Positions 54,036-62,216 of a stretch of 64,000 nucleotides of DNA are shown here, in pieces. How positions within the stretch are numbered: position 1 is the first letter of the stretch; the number at the start of each line of letters is the position of its first letter. Position numbers and translations under genes: made by a program. The notes beneath the pieces are model-generated. The model searched no databases. It was given only the letters and a program-made list of their open reading frames with translations, and was not told the DNA's origin. The DNA comes from Anaeromyxobacter terrae (GTDB lineage Bacteria; Myxococcota; Myxococcia; Myxococcales; Anaeromyxobacteraceae), in contig NZ_JALCYY010000012.1 of NCBI RefSeq assembly GCF_022690685.1, positions 1 to 64,000 of the forward strand, in the 5' to 3' direction.

Positions 54036-55619
54036 TCAGAGCGCTACACGAAGCGCGACGCCGAGCTGGAGGACGGGCGGGGGGACGGAGATGGTGACGT
54101 CCGGCGGCAGCCCCGGCGCGACCTCGGAGAGCGGCACGTCGAGCCCGAGGCGGAACTCCCCCCCGCGCGCGCCGAAGGACGCGGCGACGAAGGACTCGAC
54201 GCGCAGGTAGGTGAGGGCGAGCAGCGCGTGGTCGAGCCGGGCGACGAAGCTCCGGTCGGACAGGTTCCCCAGGACGGAGAGCGTGAAGGTCGTGTCGTTC
54301 CAGCTGCCGGGCGAGGGCAGGAGCACGAACGCGCCCGCGTAGTGGCGCCCCAGGTAGAACGGCCGGAACGCGGTCGGGTCGCGCTGGCGGAGCGGGGCTG
54401 CGGGATCGCCGGTGAGCTCCGGCGCGCCGGCGAGCAGGAACGGGTAGACGCCCTTCGAGTCGTAGCCTGCGTCGTCGAACGAGTACTCCGCGCCCACCGT
54501 GACCGTGTCCTCGTCGCTGTACTTGGCGCTCCAGCTGCCGCCGAGGACCGCCGCGGGCGTGAAGCCCTGCGGATCGACGCGCCCGAAGCGCGTGACGAGA
54601 GGCGCCCCGGGGCTCACCTCACGCCAGCGCGGCGCGTCGCGGCCCGTGCGGAGCGCCGCCTCCGCGTAGACGTCGAGGTCCCACACGCCGGCGGAGGCGT
54701 CGATCCCGAAGCGCGGGTGGTGGCCGTCCTGCGTGAGCGCGTCCGCGCCGAGCTCGACCGTGCCCAGCACCACCTCGCCCCTCCCGCCGACCCCCACGCG
54801 CCCGAGCCGGTTCGTGGGGCTGTCCACCCCGGCGGCGTCGTCGAGCAGCGCCACGCCGTAGGCGTTCCAGCCGCGCCGCTCCCAGGGGACGTGGACCTTC
54901 ACCATCGTCGTGCCGGTCCGCTCGTCGAAGACGGCGAGCGGATCGCGGCGGACGGGGTGGAGGTAGTCGGTGGGGTTCCAGAACTTCCCGACCCCCCACT
55001 TCACGTGCTGCCGGCCGGCGGTGACGAAGACGCGGCGGCCGACGTCGAAGTTCACCCACAGCTGATCGAGCACCGCGCGGGGACCGCGCACGCCCGCGGC
55101 GAGCCCGCCGGTGGAGGTGCCGTAGCCCAGGATCCCCTGCTCCGCCGCGGAGAGGGAGGGCGCCGCGACGGTCACCGGCGCGGTGGGATCGTAGCGCATG
55201 CGCCCGAGCACGAACGCGCGCACGCGGTCGTTCGGGCGCGCGTCGAGCCACAGGTCGAGCAGGTTCGGCGAGGAGAGCGCCCAGTCCGCGGGCGGGACGT
55301 CCTCCTGCCAGAGCGCCTGCGCGCGCAGGTAGAGCTGGCCGCCCAGGCGCAGCGTCTCGCTCTCGGCGCGCTCGACGAGCCGCCCCGCCGGCGGCGGCGC
55401 GGCGTTCGGGGAGCCGGTCCCGCCGAAGAGCTCGGCCTCCTCGGGGCGCGCGGCCGGGGCGGGCTCCTCGCGGCGCGGCGCGGGCTCCTGCGGCTCCTCC
55501 TGCCCGGCCTGCGGCGACTCCGCGGGCGGCTTCCCGAAGAGCTCCTCCTCGGTGGGGCGATCCTGCGCGAGCGCCGCGGTGGCGGCGGTGAGCGCGACGA
55601 ACGCGGCTGCGATCCTCAT
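54036..55619 (-). CDS. outer-membrane beta-barrel protein of the ABC-export locus
   Basis: The 527-residue protein has a signal peptide (AAAFVALTAATAALAQ), a Glu/Pro-rich linker (about 20-80), and then alternating amphipathic strands with aromatic girdles to the C-terminus (QLYLRAQALW, RVFVTAGRQHVKWGVGKFW, FTLSVLGNLSDRSFVARLDHALLALTYLRVE). It looks like a DUF1302/porin-type barrel. It lies 105 bp downstream of the LolA-like gene in the same direction as the ABC exporter genes, which suggests a role as outer-membrane partner or acceptor. GGAGAGGA precedes the ATG. Confidence 0.75.
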   Translation of the reverse strand: MRIAAAFVALTAATAALAQDRPTEEELFGKPPAESPQAGQEEPQEPAPRREEPAPAARPEEAELFGGTGSPNAAPPPAGRLVERAESETLRLGGQLYLRAQALWQEDVPPADWALSSPNLLDLWLDARPNDRVRAFVLGRMRYDPTAPVTVAAPSLSAAEQGILGYGTSTGGLAAGVRGPRAVLDQLWVNFDVGRRVFVTAGRQHVKWGVGKFWNPTDYLHPVRRDPLAVFDERTGTTMVKVHVPWERRGWNAYGVALLDDAAGVDSPTNRLGRVGVGGRGEVVLGTVELGADALTQDGHHPRFGIDASAGVWDLDVYAEAALRTGRDAPRWREVSPGAPLVTRFGRVDPQGFTPAAVLGGSWSAKYSDEDTVTVGAEYSFDDAGYDSKGVYPFLLAGAPELTGDPAAPLRQRDPTAFRPFYLGRHYAGAFVLLPSPGSWNDTTFTLSVLGNLSDRSFVARLDHALLALTYLRVESFVAASFGARGGEFRLGLDVPLSEVAPGLPPDVTISVPPPVLQLGVALRVAL

Positions 55620-55724
55620 CGTCCTCTCCGTTCCAGCGCGGCGTCGACGGCGACCCGCCTTCGCTCTCGAGCGCGATCAGCGCCGCCCGACCGGCGCCGC
55701 CCTGCGGCGGCGCGCGAGCGGACC

Positions 55725-56510
55725 TCACCGGCTCTTCGACTCCAGCCACGCCTTCGTGAACAGGTTCGCGGCGAGCGGGCGGAGGTCGATCTCCTTGATG
55801 AGGATGAGCGTCGAGTTGCCCTTCTCGATCTCGTCGAAGAGCCGCATCTCCTCGGGGTACCAAACGTCCGCGCCCTTCGACGGCGAGAACACCTTCTTCC
55901 AGCGCGGGTAGTAGGCCGTGCGCATGAGGCGGCCGGAGAGCGCGAGCTCCTGGCGCTTCAGGACGTTCAGGGTCGCCTGGTCCACCCACAGCCTCACCTG
56001 GGGAAAGGCCACGTCCACCCCGGGCTTCGCGACGAGCAGGATGCGGTGGACGCCGTACACCCCGAGCTTCTCGTCCGCCTCGAACTTCGCGTCGTACTCC
56101 TCGACGAGGCGCGACTCGTCGAGGTCGCCGCGGCGCGTGTCGGTGCCGCCGATCCGCTCGCGCTCGGTGCGCCGCTCCCAGCGCCCGACGGCGGGGTCGT
56201 AGAGCCATAGGTTCTTGTCGATGCGGAGGTAGCCCTTCCCCGCCTCCGCGCGCGGCTTCGTGAAGAGGAACATCTGCTTGTCGTCCTCGTCGCGCCGGTA
56301 GACGACGAGCTCGTAGACGACGTCGGTCTTCCCCTTCTCCTTCGCCTCCATGTAGCAGAGGGCCTTCCAGTCGCCGGAGTTGCGCTGCCGCTCGTCGATG
56401 GTCGCGACGACCTTGGCGAGCTCCGGCGGGGTGAGGGCCGCGGCGGGGCCGGCGGCGAGGGCGGCGGCGAGCGCCAGGAACGCGAGGGCACGGTGCATGG
56501 GAGGGCTCAC
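55725..56510 (-). CDS. outer membrane lipoprotein-sorting protein (LolA-like)
   Basis: The 261-residue periplasmic protein has a signal peptide (MHRALAFLALAAALAAGPAAA). It has the layout of the LolA-like family annotated as outer membrane lipoprotein-sorting protein: an N-terminal helix with TIDERQRNSGDW, DVVYELVVYRRDEDD, FLFTKP...GKGYLRIDKNLWLYDPAVGR and the C-terminal strands. It probably ferries lipid or lipoprotein between ABC exporter and outer membrane. GTG 56510 overlaps the permease stop by four bases; ATG 56498 is an alternative that better matches the signal peptide. Confidence 0.82.
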   Translation of the reverse strand: MSPPMHRALAFLALAAALAAGPAAALTPPELAKVVATIDERQRNSGDWKALCYMEAKEKGKTDVVYELVVYRRDEDDKQMFLFTKPRAEAGKGYLRIDKNLWLYDPAVGRWERRTERERIGGTDTRRGDLDESRLVEEYDAKFEADEKLGVYGVHRILLVAKPGVDVAFPQVRLWVDQATLNVLKRQELALSGRLMRTAYYPRWKKVFSPSKGADVWYPEEMRLFDEIEKGNSTLILIKEIDLRPLAANLFTKAWLESKSR

Positions 56511-57814
56511 CCGACGTGGTGCATGGCGGTGACGGGCTTCAGGCGCGCGGCGCGGCGCGCGGGGAACACGGCGGCGAGGACGGCGACCGCGGCGAGGACG
56601 AGCGCGTCGGTCGCGATCGCGCCCGGATCGAGCAGGAAGCGGAGCCGCTCCTGCGCGAGGAACACCTGCACCGCCTCGGGGAGCGCGATGCCCGCGGCGT
56701 TCACGGCGCCCGCGACGGCGAGGGCGACCGCCACGCCCGCCCCGGTGCCGAGGAGGCCGAGGAGCGCCGTCTCGAGCACGAAGAGCCAGAGGACCTTCCG
56801 CCGCTGCATGCCGATGGCGCGGAGCGCCCCGATCTCGCGGGTCCGCTCGCGGATGGCGATCGCGAGCGTGTTGAGGATGCCGATCACCACCACCACCATG
56901 AGGATCACGACGAGGAGCCCGGTGACGACCCGGAGCGCCAGGATGAACTGCTTGAACTGGCCCATCTCGTCGTCCGCGGTGGTGACGTCGAGCTTCTGGC
57001 CGGTCCAGTCCTCGCTCGGCACGGTCTGCATGAGCTTCATCCAGTACGGCTGCGCCTCCGGCTCCATCACGCGGTAGCCCGCCTCGGCGAGCGCGGTCCT
57101 GAGCCGCGCGGCGACGCGCGGCGCGTCCTTCGGATCGCGCAGGTACAGGTGGATCGCGCCCGTCGTGGCGGGGGAGAGCCCGTAGAGCTGGCGGAGCGTG
57201 TCCGCCTGGATGAACGCCGAGAACGCGGAGAGGAGCCCGACGTTCCGCGCGATGGCCGCGACCCGCACGTCGGCGGTGTTGTTCACGCCCCGCGCCGTCG
57301 GCGCCGAGAGCGTCAGCACGTCGTTCACCTTCACCTTGAGCCGCTCGGCCTGCCCCTCGAAGAGGAGCACCGTCCCCGGCTGCGAGAGCGCCTCGAGGTC
57401 CCCCTCCACGACGTGCAGCACCTTGCGGAACGTCGGCTCGTGCGCCACGTCCACGCCGGCGAGCACGAGATCCATCGAGACGTGCTCGGACACCGCCTTC
57501 GCCCAGCCGCGGCCGCGCACCGTGACGTAGTCGACCTCCGGCACCCTCGCGCGCACCGTCTCGAGGACCCGCGGGTACTGCGACACGAGCGGCGCCGCGC
57601 TGCCGCTCGTGATCTTGAAGAAGCCGCCCACGTTCACGTGGCCGGTCATGAGCGTCGTGGCGGACTGCATCATCGCCGACTCCATGCCGGCGGTGAGCGC
57701 GCCGAGGAGGACGAGGAGCGCGGTGACGGCCGCGAGGGCGCCGCCGAGGAACAGGTTCCGCCGGGTGTGGCGCGCGAGGTTCCGGCCCGCGATCATGAGG
57801 TCGACGCCGATCAC
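56507..57814 (-). CDS. FtsX/MacB-type ABC transporter permease (second)
   Basis: The 435-residue permease has one N-terminal TM helix (GGALAAVTALLVLLGAL), a large periplasmic domain, and three C-terminal TM helices with the FtsX core (IGILNTLAIAIRERTREIGALRAIGMQ and FPARRAARLKPVTAM). This is the LolC/E-MacB layout, in which the pair acts as a mechanotransducer rather than a transport channel. It starts (GTG) one base after the first permease stops. Confidence 0.9.
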   Translation of the reverse strand: MIGVDLMIAGRNLARHTRRNLFLGGALAAVTALLVLLGALTAGMESAMMQSATTLMTGHVNVGGFFKITSGSAAPLVSQYPRVLETVRARVPEVDYVTVRGRGWAKAVSEHVSMDLVLAGVDVAHEPTFRKVLHVVEGDLEALSQPGTVLLFEGQAERLKVKVNDVLTLSAPTARGVNNTADVRVAAIARNVGLLSAFSAFIQADTLRQLYGLSPATTGAIHLYLRDPKDAPRVAARLRTALAEAGYRVMEPEAQPYWMKLMQTVPSEDWTGQKLDVTTADDEMGQFKQFILALRVVTGLLVVILMVVVVIGILNTLAIAIRERTREIGALRAIGMQRRKVLWLFVLETALLGLLGTGAGVAVALAVAGAVNAAGIALPEAVQVFLAQERLRFLLDPGAIATDALVLAAVAVLAAVFPARRAARLKPVTAMHHVG

Positions 57815-57815
57815 G

Positions 57816-59957
57816 CTAGTCCTCCGTGGCCATCGCCTCGACGGGCGTGACGCGCATCGCGATGAGCGCCGGGTAGAGCGCGGAGAGGATCGCCACGAGG
57901 AGCACCACCGCGAGCGAGCCCCCGACCGCGAGCGCCCCGAGGCGCGGGAAGAGCGCCGGCCCCGAGAAGACGAAGTAGAGAAGGTCCGTCACCGCGGGGA
58001 TCCCGCCCGCCACCCGGATGCCCCAGACCACCCCGGCGCCGAGCGCGGCGCCGGCGAGCCCGAACACGAGCCCGACCGTCGCGATCTCCACGAGGAGCAT
58101 CGTCACGACGAAGCGGCGCTGCGTCCCGATCGCCCGCATCGTCCCGATCTCCTTCACCCGCTGCAAGGTCGCCATGACCATCGCGTTGTTGATGATGACG
58201 AGCGCGATGGCGAAGAAGATGACGACCGCGGTGAAGAGCACGACCCGGAGCAGCGTCACGAACTGCCCGACGAGGCCGGCCGCCTCCTGCCAGTCCACGA
58301 CCTTGAGCCCCAGCCCCGCGTCCGCGATGGCCTTGCGCACGTCCCCCTCGGTGCGGCGGAGCAGGCGCGGGTCGTCGAGGATGAGCGCCGCGTTGAGCGC
58401 CACCCCGTGCTCGAGCTCCTCCTGCGAGTAGACGTGCGCCGCGAGGTCGGCCGCGCTCGCCCGCTCCTCCTCGCGCCGCTTCACGAGCGCACCCTCGTCG
58501 ATCTCGGCGACGCGCGCCTCCCCCACGAGCGCGCCGTCGGCGGCACCGAACAGCTCCGCCTCCGCCCGCTCGCGGTCGATCTCGCGCGCCCCCATCGACT
58601 TCTGGAGGGCCCGGATCTCCGCCGCCTTCTCGGCGGTGAGATAGCCGTACAGGTCGCGGAAGCTCATGAGGTCGAGGACGCTCATCATGCCGGCGATGCC
58701 GGAGCGCTCGATCCCCTTGAACTGCAGGAACCCGTAGACCTTCACGTTCACCGAGCTGAAGTAGCCGCTCTTCGAGGGCGCCTTGATGGTGATCGTGTCG
58801 CCGACGTCGATCTGGTAGAGGCGCAGCTTCGGCGCCACGACGTCGTAGAAGATCCGGTACTGCCCGTCGAAGCTCTCGTCGGTGGCCGCGAACAGCCGCC
58901 CGAGGAGCGCCTCGAGCGGCTCGGCGGCGGGCGCGCCGAGCGCCGGGCGGAGCTCCTGCGCGAGCGCGTCCGCGCGGATGGGATCGAGCTGCAGCAGGAT
59001 CTCCCGGATGCCGGCCCGGTTCTCGCGCACCCAGCGCTGCAGCTCCTCGTCGTCCGCGATCCGCTTCCCGCGCCGGTCGCGCGCGTCCTTGATCTGGTCG
59101 AGCCGCCGCGCGTTCTTGAGCTTCAGCCACTCCTCGGCGTACTGCTTGCCGACGAGGACGCCGCGCTGGCCGGTCGGGATCCGCTCCCCCTTCACCACCT
59201 CCGCGAGCGGGAAGGCGCGGAAGAACGCGTCCACGTCCGTCCCCACGTAGCGCAGGAACGTGAACGCGGTGTCCATCGCGAGGGGCGCCACGCGGTTCTC
59301 GAGGAACTCCAGGCTGCCGTAGCGGTCGCGGTCGAGATCGCGCCAGAACGCGTCGGTGGCGGCGCGCTGCAGCGCCTCCCACTCGCTCTTCCGCTCGGCC
59401 GCCTCGCGCCCCTCCGGATCCGAGATCTCGCGCGCCTGCGCGATCTCGTCGCGCAGGAGCTGGACCATCCGGCGCACGTGCGCCGCGTGGGCGGCGTAGT
59501 CGCGGCGGAGCTCGGGGCCGTCCTCGCCCGCCTCCAGCCGCCGCACGTCGCCCCGCAGCCGCTCGAGGGCGAGGTCGAACGCGTTGCCGGTCGCGACCAT
59601 CGCCTGGTCGATCCCCATCGGCACGACCTGCTTCACGTTCGGCACCTGCTCGAGCACCGCCTTCACCTTCGAGAAGTCCTCGATCGGCTCGAGCAGCGAC
59701 TCGCCGCGCAGCCCGCCGTAGAGCTCGAGCGCCCCCTCCGAGCGCGCCTCGTAGACCTGGAGGTGGCCGCCCAGGCTCCCCTGGATCGAGGTGCGCATGC
59801 CCCGATCGATCGAGTCGAGCACCGACGAGCCCACCACCACGATGAGCGCACCGACGAGCACGATCGCGCCGAGGATGCCGGTGCGCACCGGGCTCGCGAG
59901 GAGGTTCCGGAAGGCGATGCGCAGGAGCACCCGCGCCGCGTCACGCCGCGGGGCCAT
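57816..59957 (-). CDS. FtsX/MacB-type ABC transporter permease (first) with enlarged periplasmic domain
   Basis: The 713-residue permease has an N-terminal TM helix (LGAIVLVGALIVVVG) and three C-terminal TM helices around the FtsX motif (VIINNAMVMATLQRVKEIGTMRAIGTQ), ending in FPxxxALYPALIAMRVTPVEAM. The periplasmic part is about 480 residues, larger than in LolC/E, and includes a charged helical insert (about 150-400, RRLEAGEDGPELRRDY and similar). Its ATG overlaps the ATPase stop by one base. It pairs with the downstream permease. Confidence 0.9.
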   Translation of the reverse strand: MAPRRDAARVLLRIAFRNLLASPVRTGILGAIVLVGALIVVVGSSVLDSIDRGMRTSIQGSLGGHLQVYEARSEGALELYGGLRGESLLEPIEDFSKVKAVLEQVPNVKQVVPMGIDQAMVATGNAFDLALERLRGDVRRLEAGEDGPELRRDYAAHAAHVRRMVQLLRDEIAQAREISDPEGREAAERKSEWEALQRAATDAFWRDLDRDRYGSLEFLENRVAPLAMDTAFTFLRYVGTDVDAFFRAFPLAEVVKGERIPTGQRGVLVGKQYAEEWLKLKNARRLDQIKDARDRRGKRIADDEELQRWVRENRAGIREILLQLDPIRADALAQELRPALGAPAAEPLEALLGRLFAATDESFDGQYRIFYDVVAPKLRLYQIDVGDTITIKAPSKSGYFSSVNVKVYGFLQFKGIERSGIAGMMSVLDLMSFRDLYGYLTAEKAAEIRALQKSMGAREIDRERAEAELFGAADGALVGEARVAEIDEGALVKRREEERASAADLAAHVYSQEELEHGVALNAALILDDPRLLRRTEGDVRKAIADAGLGLKVVDWQEAAGLVGQFVTLLRVVLFTAVVIFFAIALVIINNAMVMATLQRVKEIGTMRAIGTQRRFVVTMLLVEIATVGLVFGLAGAALGAGVVWGIRVAGGIPAVTDLLYFVFSGPALFPRLGALAVGGSLAVVLLVAILSALYPALIAMRVTPVEAMATED

Positions 59958-60670
59958 CAGCGCCCTCCCGCAAGCCTGGCGGCGTCGAGGTCCTCGCGGC
60001 TCGCGATGCGCCCGTCCTCGATCCGGACGAGCGCGCTCGCGTGCGCCATCACCTTGGGATCGTGCGTCGAGAAGATGAACGTGGTGCCATCGCGGCGGTT
60101 CATCTCCTTCATGAGATCGATGATGTTGCCGCCGGTCTCGGAGTCGAGGTTCGCGGTCGGCTCGTCGGCGAGCACGAGCGCGGGGCGAGTCACGAGCGCG
60201 CGGGCGATGGCGACGCGCTGCCGCTGCCCGCCCGAGAGCTCGCTCGGGCGGTGGCGCGCGTGCTCCGCGATCCCGACCGCGTCGAGGAGCGCGAGCACCC
60301 GCTCCGCCCGCTCCTTGCGCGTCTGCCCGCCCTGCAGGAGCAGGGGGAACTCGACGTTCTGGAAGACCGAGAGGACCGAGACGAGGTTGAAGCTCTGAAA
60401 GATGAAGCCGATGGTGCGGAGCCGGAGCTCCGTGAGCGCGCGCTCGGAGAGGCGGGCGGTGTCCTGGCCGGCGACGATGACGCGCCCCGCGGTCGGGGTG
60501 TCGACGCAGCCGACGAGGTTGAGGAGCGTCGTCTTGCCGCTGCCGGACGGGCCGGCGATGGAGAGGAACTCGCCCTTGCCGACCGCGAGCGACACGTCGC
60601 GCAGCGCCGGCACGACGGTCTTCCCCAGCATGTAGTCCTTGGAGACGTGCTCGACGGAGACGATCGACAT
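59957..60670 (-). CDS. ABC transporter ATPase (LolD/MacB type)
   Basis: The 237-residue nucleotide-binding subunit has Walker A GPSGSGKTT, the Q-loop region FIFQSFNLV, signature LSGGQRQR, Walker B LVLADEPTANLD and H-loop STHD. It belongs to the LolD/MacB/FtsE subclass that powers FtsX-type permeases. ATG 60670 follows GGAAGG. It is the first gene of a coupled operon with two permeases and a LolA-like protein, which points to lipoprotein or lipid delivery to the outer membrane. Confidence 0.95.
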   Translation of the reverse strand: MSIVSVEHVSKDYMLGKTVVPALRDVSLAVGKGEFLSIAGPSGSGKTTLLNLVGCVDTPTAGRVIVAGQDTARLSERALTELRLRTIGFIFQSFNLVSVLSVFQNVEFPLLLQGGQTRKERAERVLALLDAVGIAEHARHRPSELSGGQRQRVAIARALVTRPALVLADEPTANLDSETGGNIIDLMKEMNRRDGTTFIFSTHDPKVMAHASALVRIEDGRIASREDLDAARLAGGR

Positions 60671-60776
60671 GGCGCCTTCCGATCTGTGCCGGGGCAGGGT
60701 GCCGCGCGGCCCATCATTGTGACAGGTACGTGTTGCGGGAGTGTGAATTCCGCGCGTGCCCATCCCACGTTCGGGG

Positions 60777-60959
60777 TCAGTCGTCCAGCCGCGCGAGACC
60801 GACCGCGAACCCGCCGGGCTCCTCCTCGCGCGCGTGCACGGTCCATGGCCGGCAGCACACGGGGCAGTCCTCCACGTACGTCTGCTCCTCGCCGCCGCCC
60901 GGATCGACGAACACGACGACCCACTCGCCGCAGTAGGGGCACTGAACCTCGATGTCCAC
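60777..60959 (-). CDS. CPXCG motif-containing cysteine-rich protein
   Basis: The 60-residue protein has two Cys pairs, CPYCGEW and CPVCCRPW, spaced as in the CPXCG family of small zinc-ribbon-like proteins. It is a common conserved hypothetical in proteobacteria. GTG 60959 is only 24 bp from the divergent Smr-domain gene. Role unknown; metal binding is likely. Confidence 0.85.
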   Translation of the reverse strand: MDIEVQCPYCGEWVVVFVDPGGGEEQTYVEDCPVCCRPWTVHAREEEPGGFAVGLARLDD

Positions 60960-60969
60960 GCTACCCGCA

Positions 60970-60977
60970 GTTATAGT
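60970..60977. promoter_or_regulatory. shared symmetrical -10 element of a divergent promoter
   Basis: In the 24-bp gap between two divergent GTG starts, the plus strand has TATAGT at 60972-60977, ending 6 bases before GTG 60984. The minus strand has TATAAC from 60975 to 60970, ending 10 bases before GTG 60959. Both positions would put transcription starts at or just before the start codons, giving leaderless or nearly leaderless mRNAs. Confidence 0.45.
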
Positions 60978-60983
60978 CGTCCG

Positions 60984-61643
60984 GTGGGCAAGAAGCCTTT
61001 CAACAACCCCTTCGGCAAGCTGAAGGAGCTCGCGAAGGCGGCGCACCCCGCGCCGCGGCCGGCGCCGCCACCGCCTCCCCCGCCCCGGCCGCCCCCCGAG
61101 GCCACGGAGGAGGAGATGTGGGAGCGCGCGCTCTCGGGCGTGCGCCCGCTCGACCCCGGGCACGGCGTCGCGGCGCCCCCGCCCCCGCCGCCCGCGGCGG
61201 GGACGTTCTGGCACCCCGACCTCGACGCGATCGACGAGCTGCGCGCGCTCGTCTCCGGCGACGCGCCGTTCGATCTCGCCGACACCGACGAGTTCATCGA
61301 GGGCCGGATGTCCGGCCTCGACGCGAACCTCGCGCGCAAGCTCCGCCGCGGCGAGTTCGCCGTGCAGGGCCACGTGGACCTCCACGGCATGACGCGCGAC
61401 GAGGCGAAGGGCACGGTCGAGGACTTCCTGCGCCGCTCTCGCCAGGCGGGGAAGCGCTGCGTGCTCATCGTGCACGGCCGCGGCCTCCACTCCAAGGACC
61501 AGCTCCCGGTCCTCAAGGACGCGCTCAAGACCTGGCTCGCGACCGGCCGCTTCGCGCGCCACGTGCTCGCGTTCGCGACCGCCCGGCCCGTGGACGGCGG
61601 GGCGGGGGCCATCTACGTGCTCCTCCGTCGCGCCGGGCGCTGA
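60984..61643 (+). CDS. Smr-domain protein
   Basis: The 219-residue protein has a Pro-rich, Lys/Ala-rich N-terminus (residues 1-75), a linker, and a C-terminal Smr domain (about 130-219): VDLHGMTRDEAKGTVEDFL, VLIVHGRGLHS, LPVLKDALKTWL, and GGAGAIYVLLRR. Smr domains are nicking endonuclease-like modules found in MutS2 and stand-alone proteins linked to RNA cleavage at stalled ribosomes. The GTG at 60984 gives the complete N-terminus; no Shine-Dalgarno is present, consistent with leaderless translation. Confidence 0.88.
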   Translation: MGKKPFNNPFGKLKELAKAAHPAPRPAPPPPPPPRPPPEATEEEMWERALSGVRPLDPGHGVAAPPPPPPAAGTFWHPDLDAIDELRALVSGDAPFDLADTDEFIEGRMSGLDANLARKLRRGEFAVQGHVDLHGMTRDEAKGTVEDFLRRSRQAGKRCVLIVHGRGLHSKDQLPVLKDALKTWLATGRFARHVLAFATARPVDGGAGAIYVLLRRAGR

Positions 61644-61757
61644 CCGCGCGACGAGGTGCCGCGCGGAGTCGGCGTTCGCCGGAAGTCCGTTGTCATCCCG
61701 CATCGAACGGCATATCTGTCCATGACCGCACGCCTCTTCGGCTGCGCGAGGAGCGAC

Positions 61758-62186
61758 ATGGCGGCGAGACCGGCGAAGCAGTCCTTCAACGAGGCCATCG
61801 AGGCGGCGGTCCAGGCAGCGATCACCCGCGCGCTCCCGGCCCTCCGGCGCGCCATAGACTCCGCCGTCGCGGCGCGCGTGCACGCGAAGGCCCCCGCCGC
61901 GCCGAGGCGCATCGCGCGCCGGAACGTCGCGGTGCCGCGCGCCGGCGCCATCACGCGCTGGGTCGCGGACCACCGCGCCCGGCGCGTCCCGACCTTCGTC
62001 ATCGAGGCGACCGGGCTCGACACGAAGAAGCGGATCGTCGCGCGCTACGGCGAGAACGCCGCCTTCGCGAAGGGCAAGCCGCTCCCCCACGTGAAGCTCG
62101 CGCAGGCGCCCGCCGAGCCCACGAAGGCGGAGCGCGTCGTGAAGGCGAGGCCGCCGATCGTGCGGAAGGCGGGCGCACCGAAGTAG
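61758..62186 (+). CDS. small basic hypothetical protein
   Basis: The 142-residue basic protein has an N-terminal helix (NEAIEAAVQAAITRALPALRRAI), a central part with RAGAITRWVADHRARRVPTFVIEATGL and a C-terminal Lys/Pro-rich tail (KPLPHVKLAQ, KARPPIVRKAGAPK). The charge pattern would suit nucleic acid binding. No family was recognised. ATG 61758 follows GAGGAG; the frame is open upstream to 61656 without RBS. Confidence 0.6.
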   Translation: MAARPAKQSFNEAIEAAVQAAITRALPALRRAIDSAVAARVHAKAPAAPRRIARRNVAVPRAGAITRWVADHRARRVPTFVIEATGLDTKKRIVARYGENAAFAKGKPLPHVKLAQAPAEPTKAERVVKARPPIVRKAGAPK

Positions 62187-62216
62187 CTCGCCCCCGCGCG
62201 TCGCGGCGTCCCCGCG

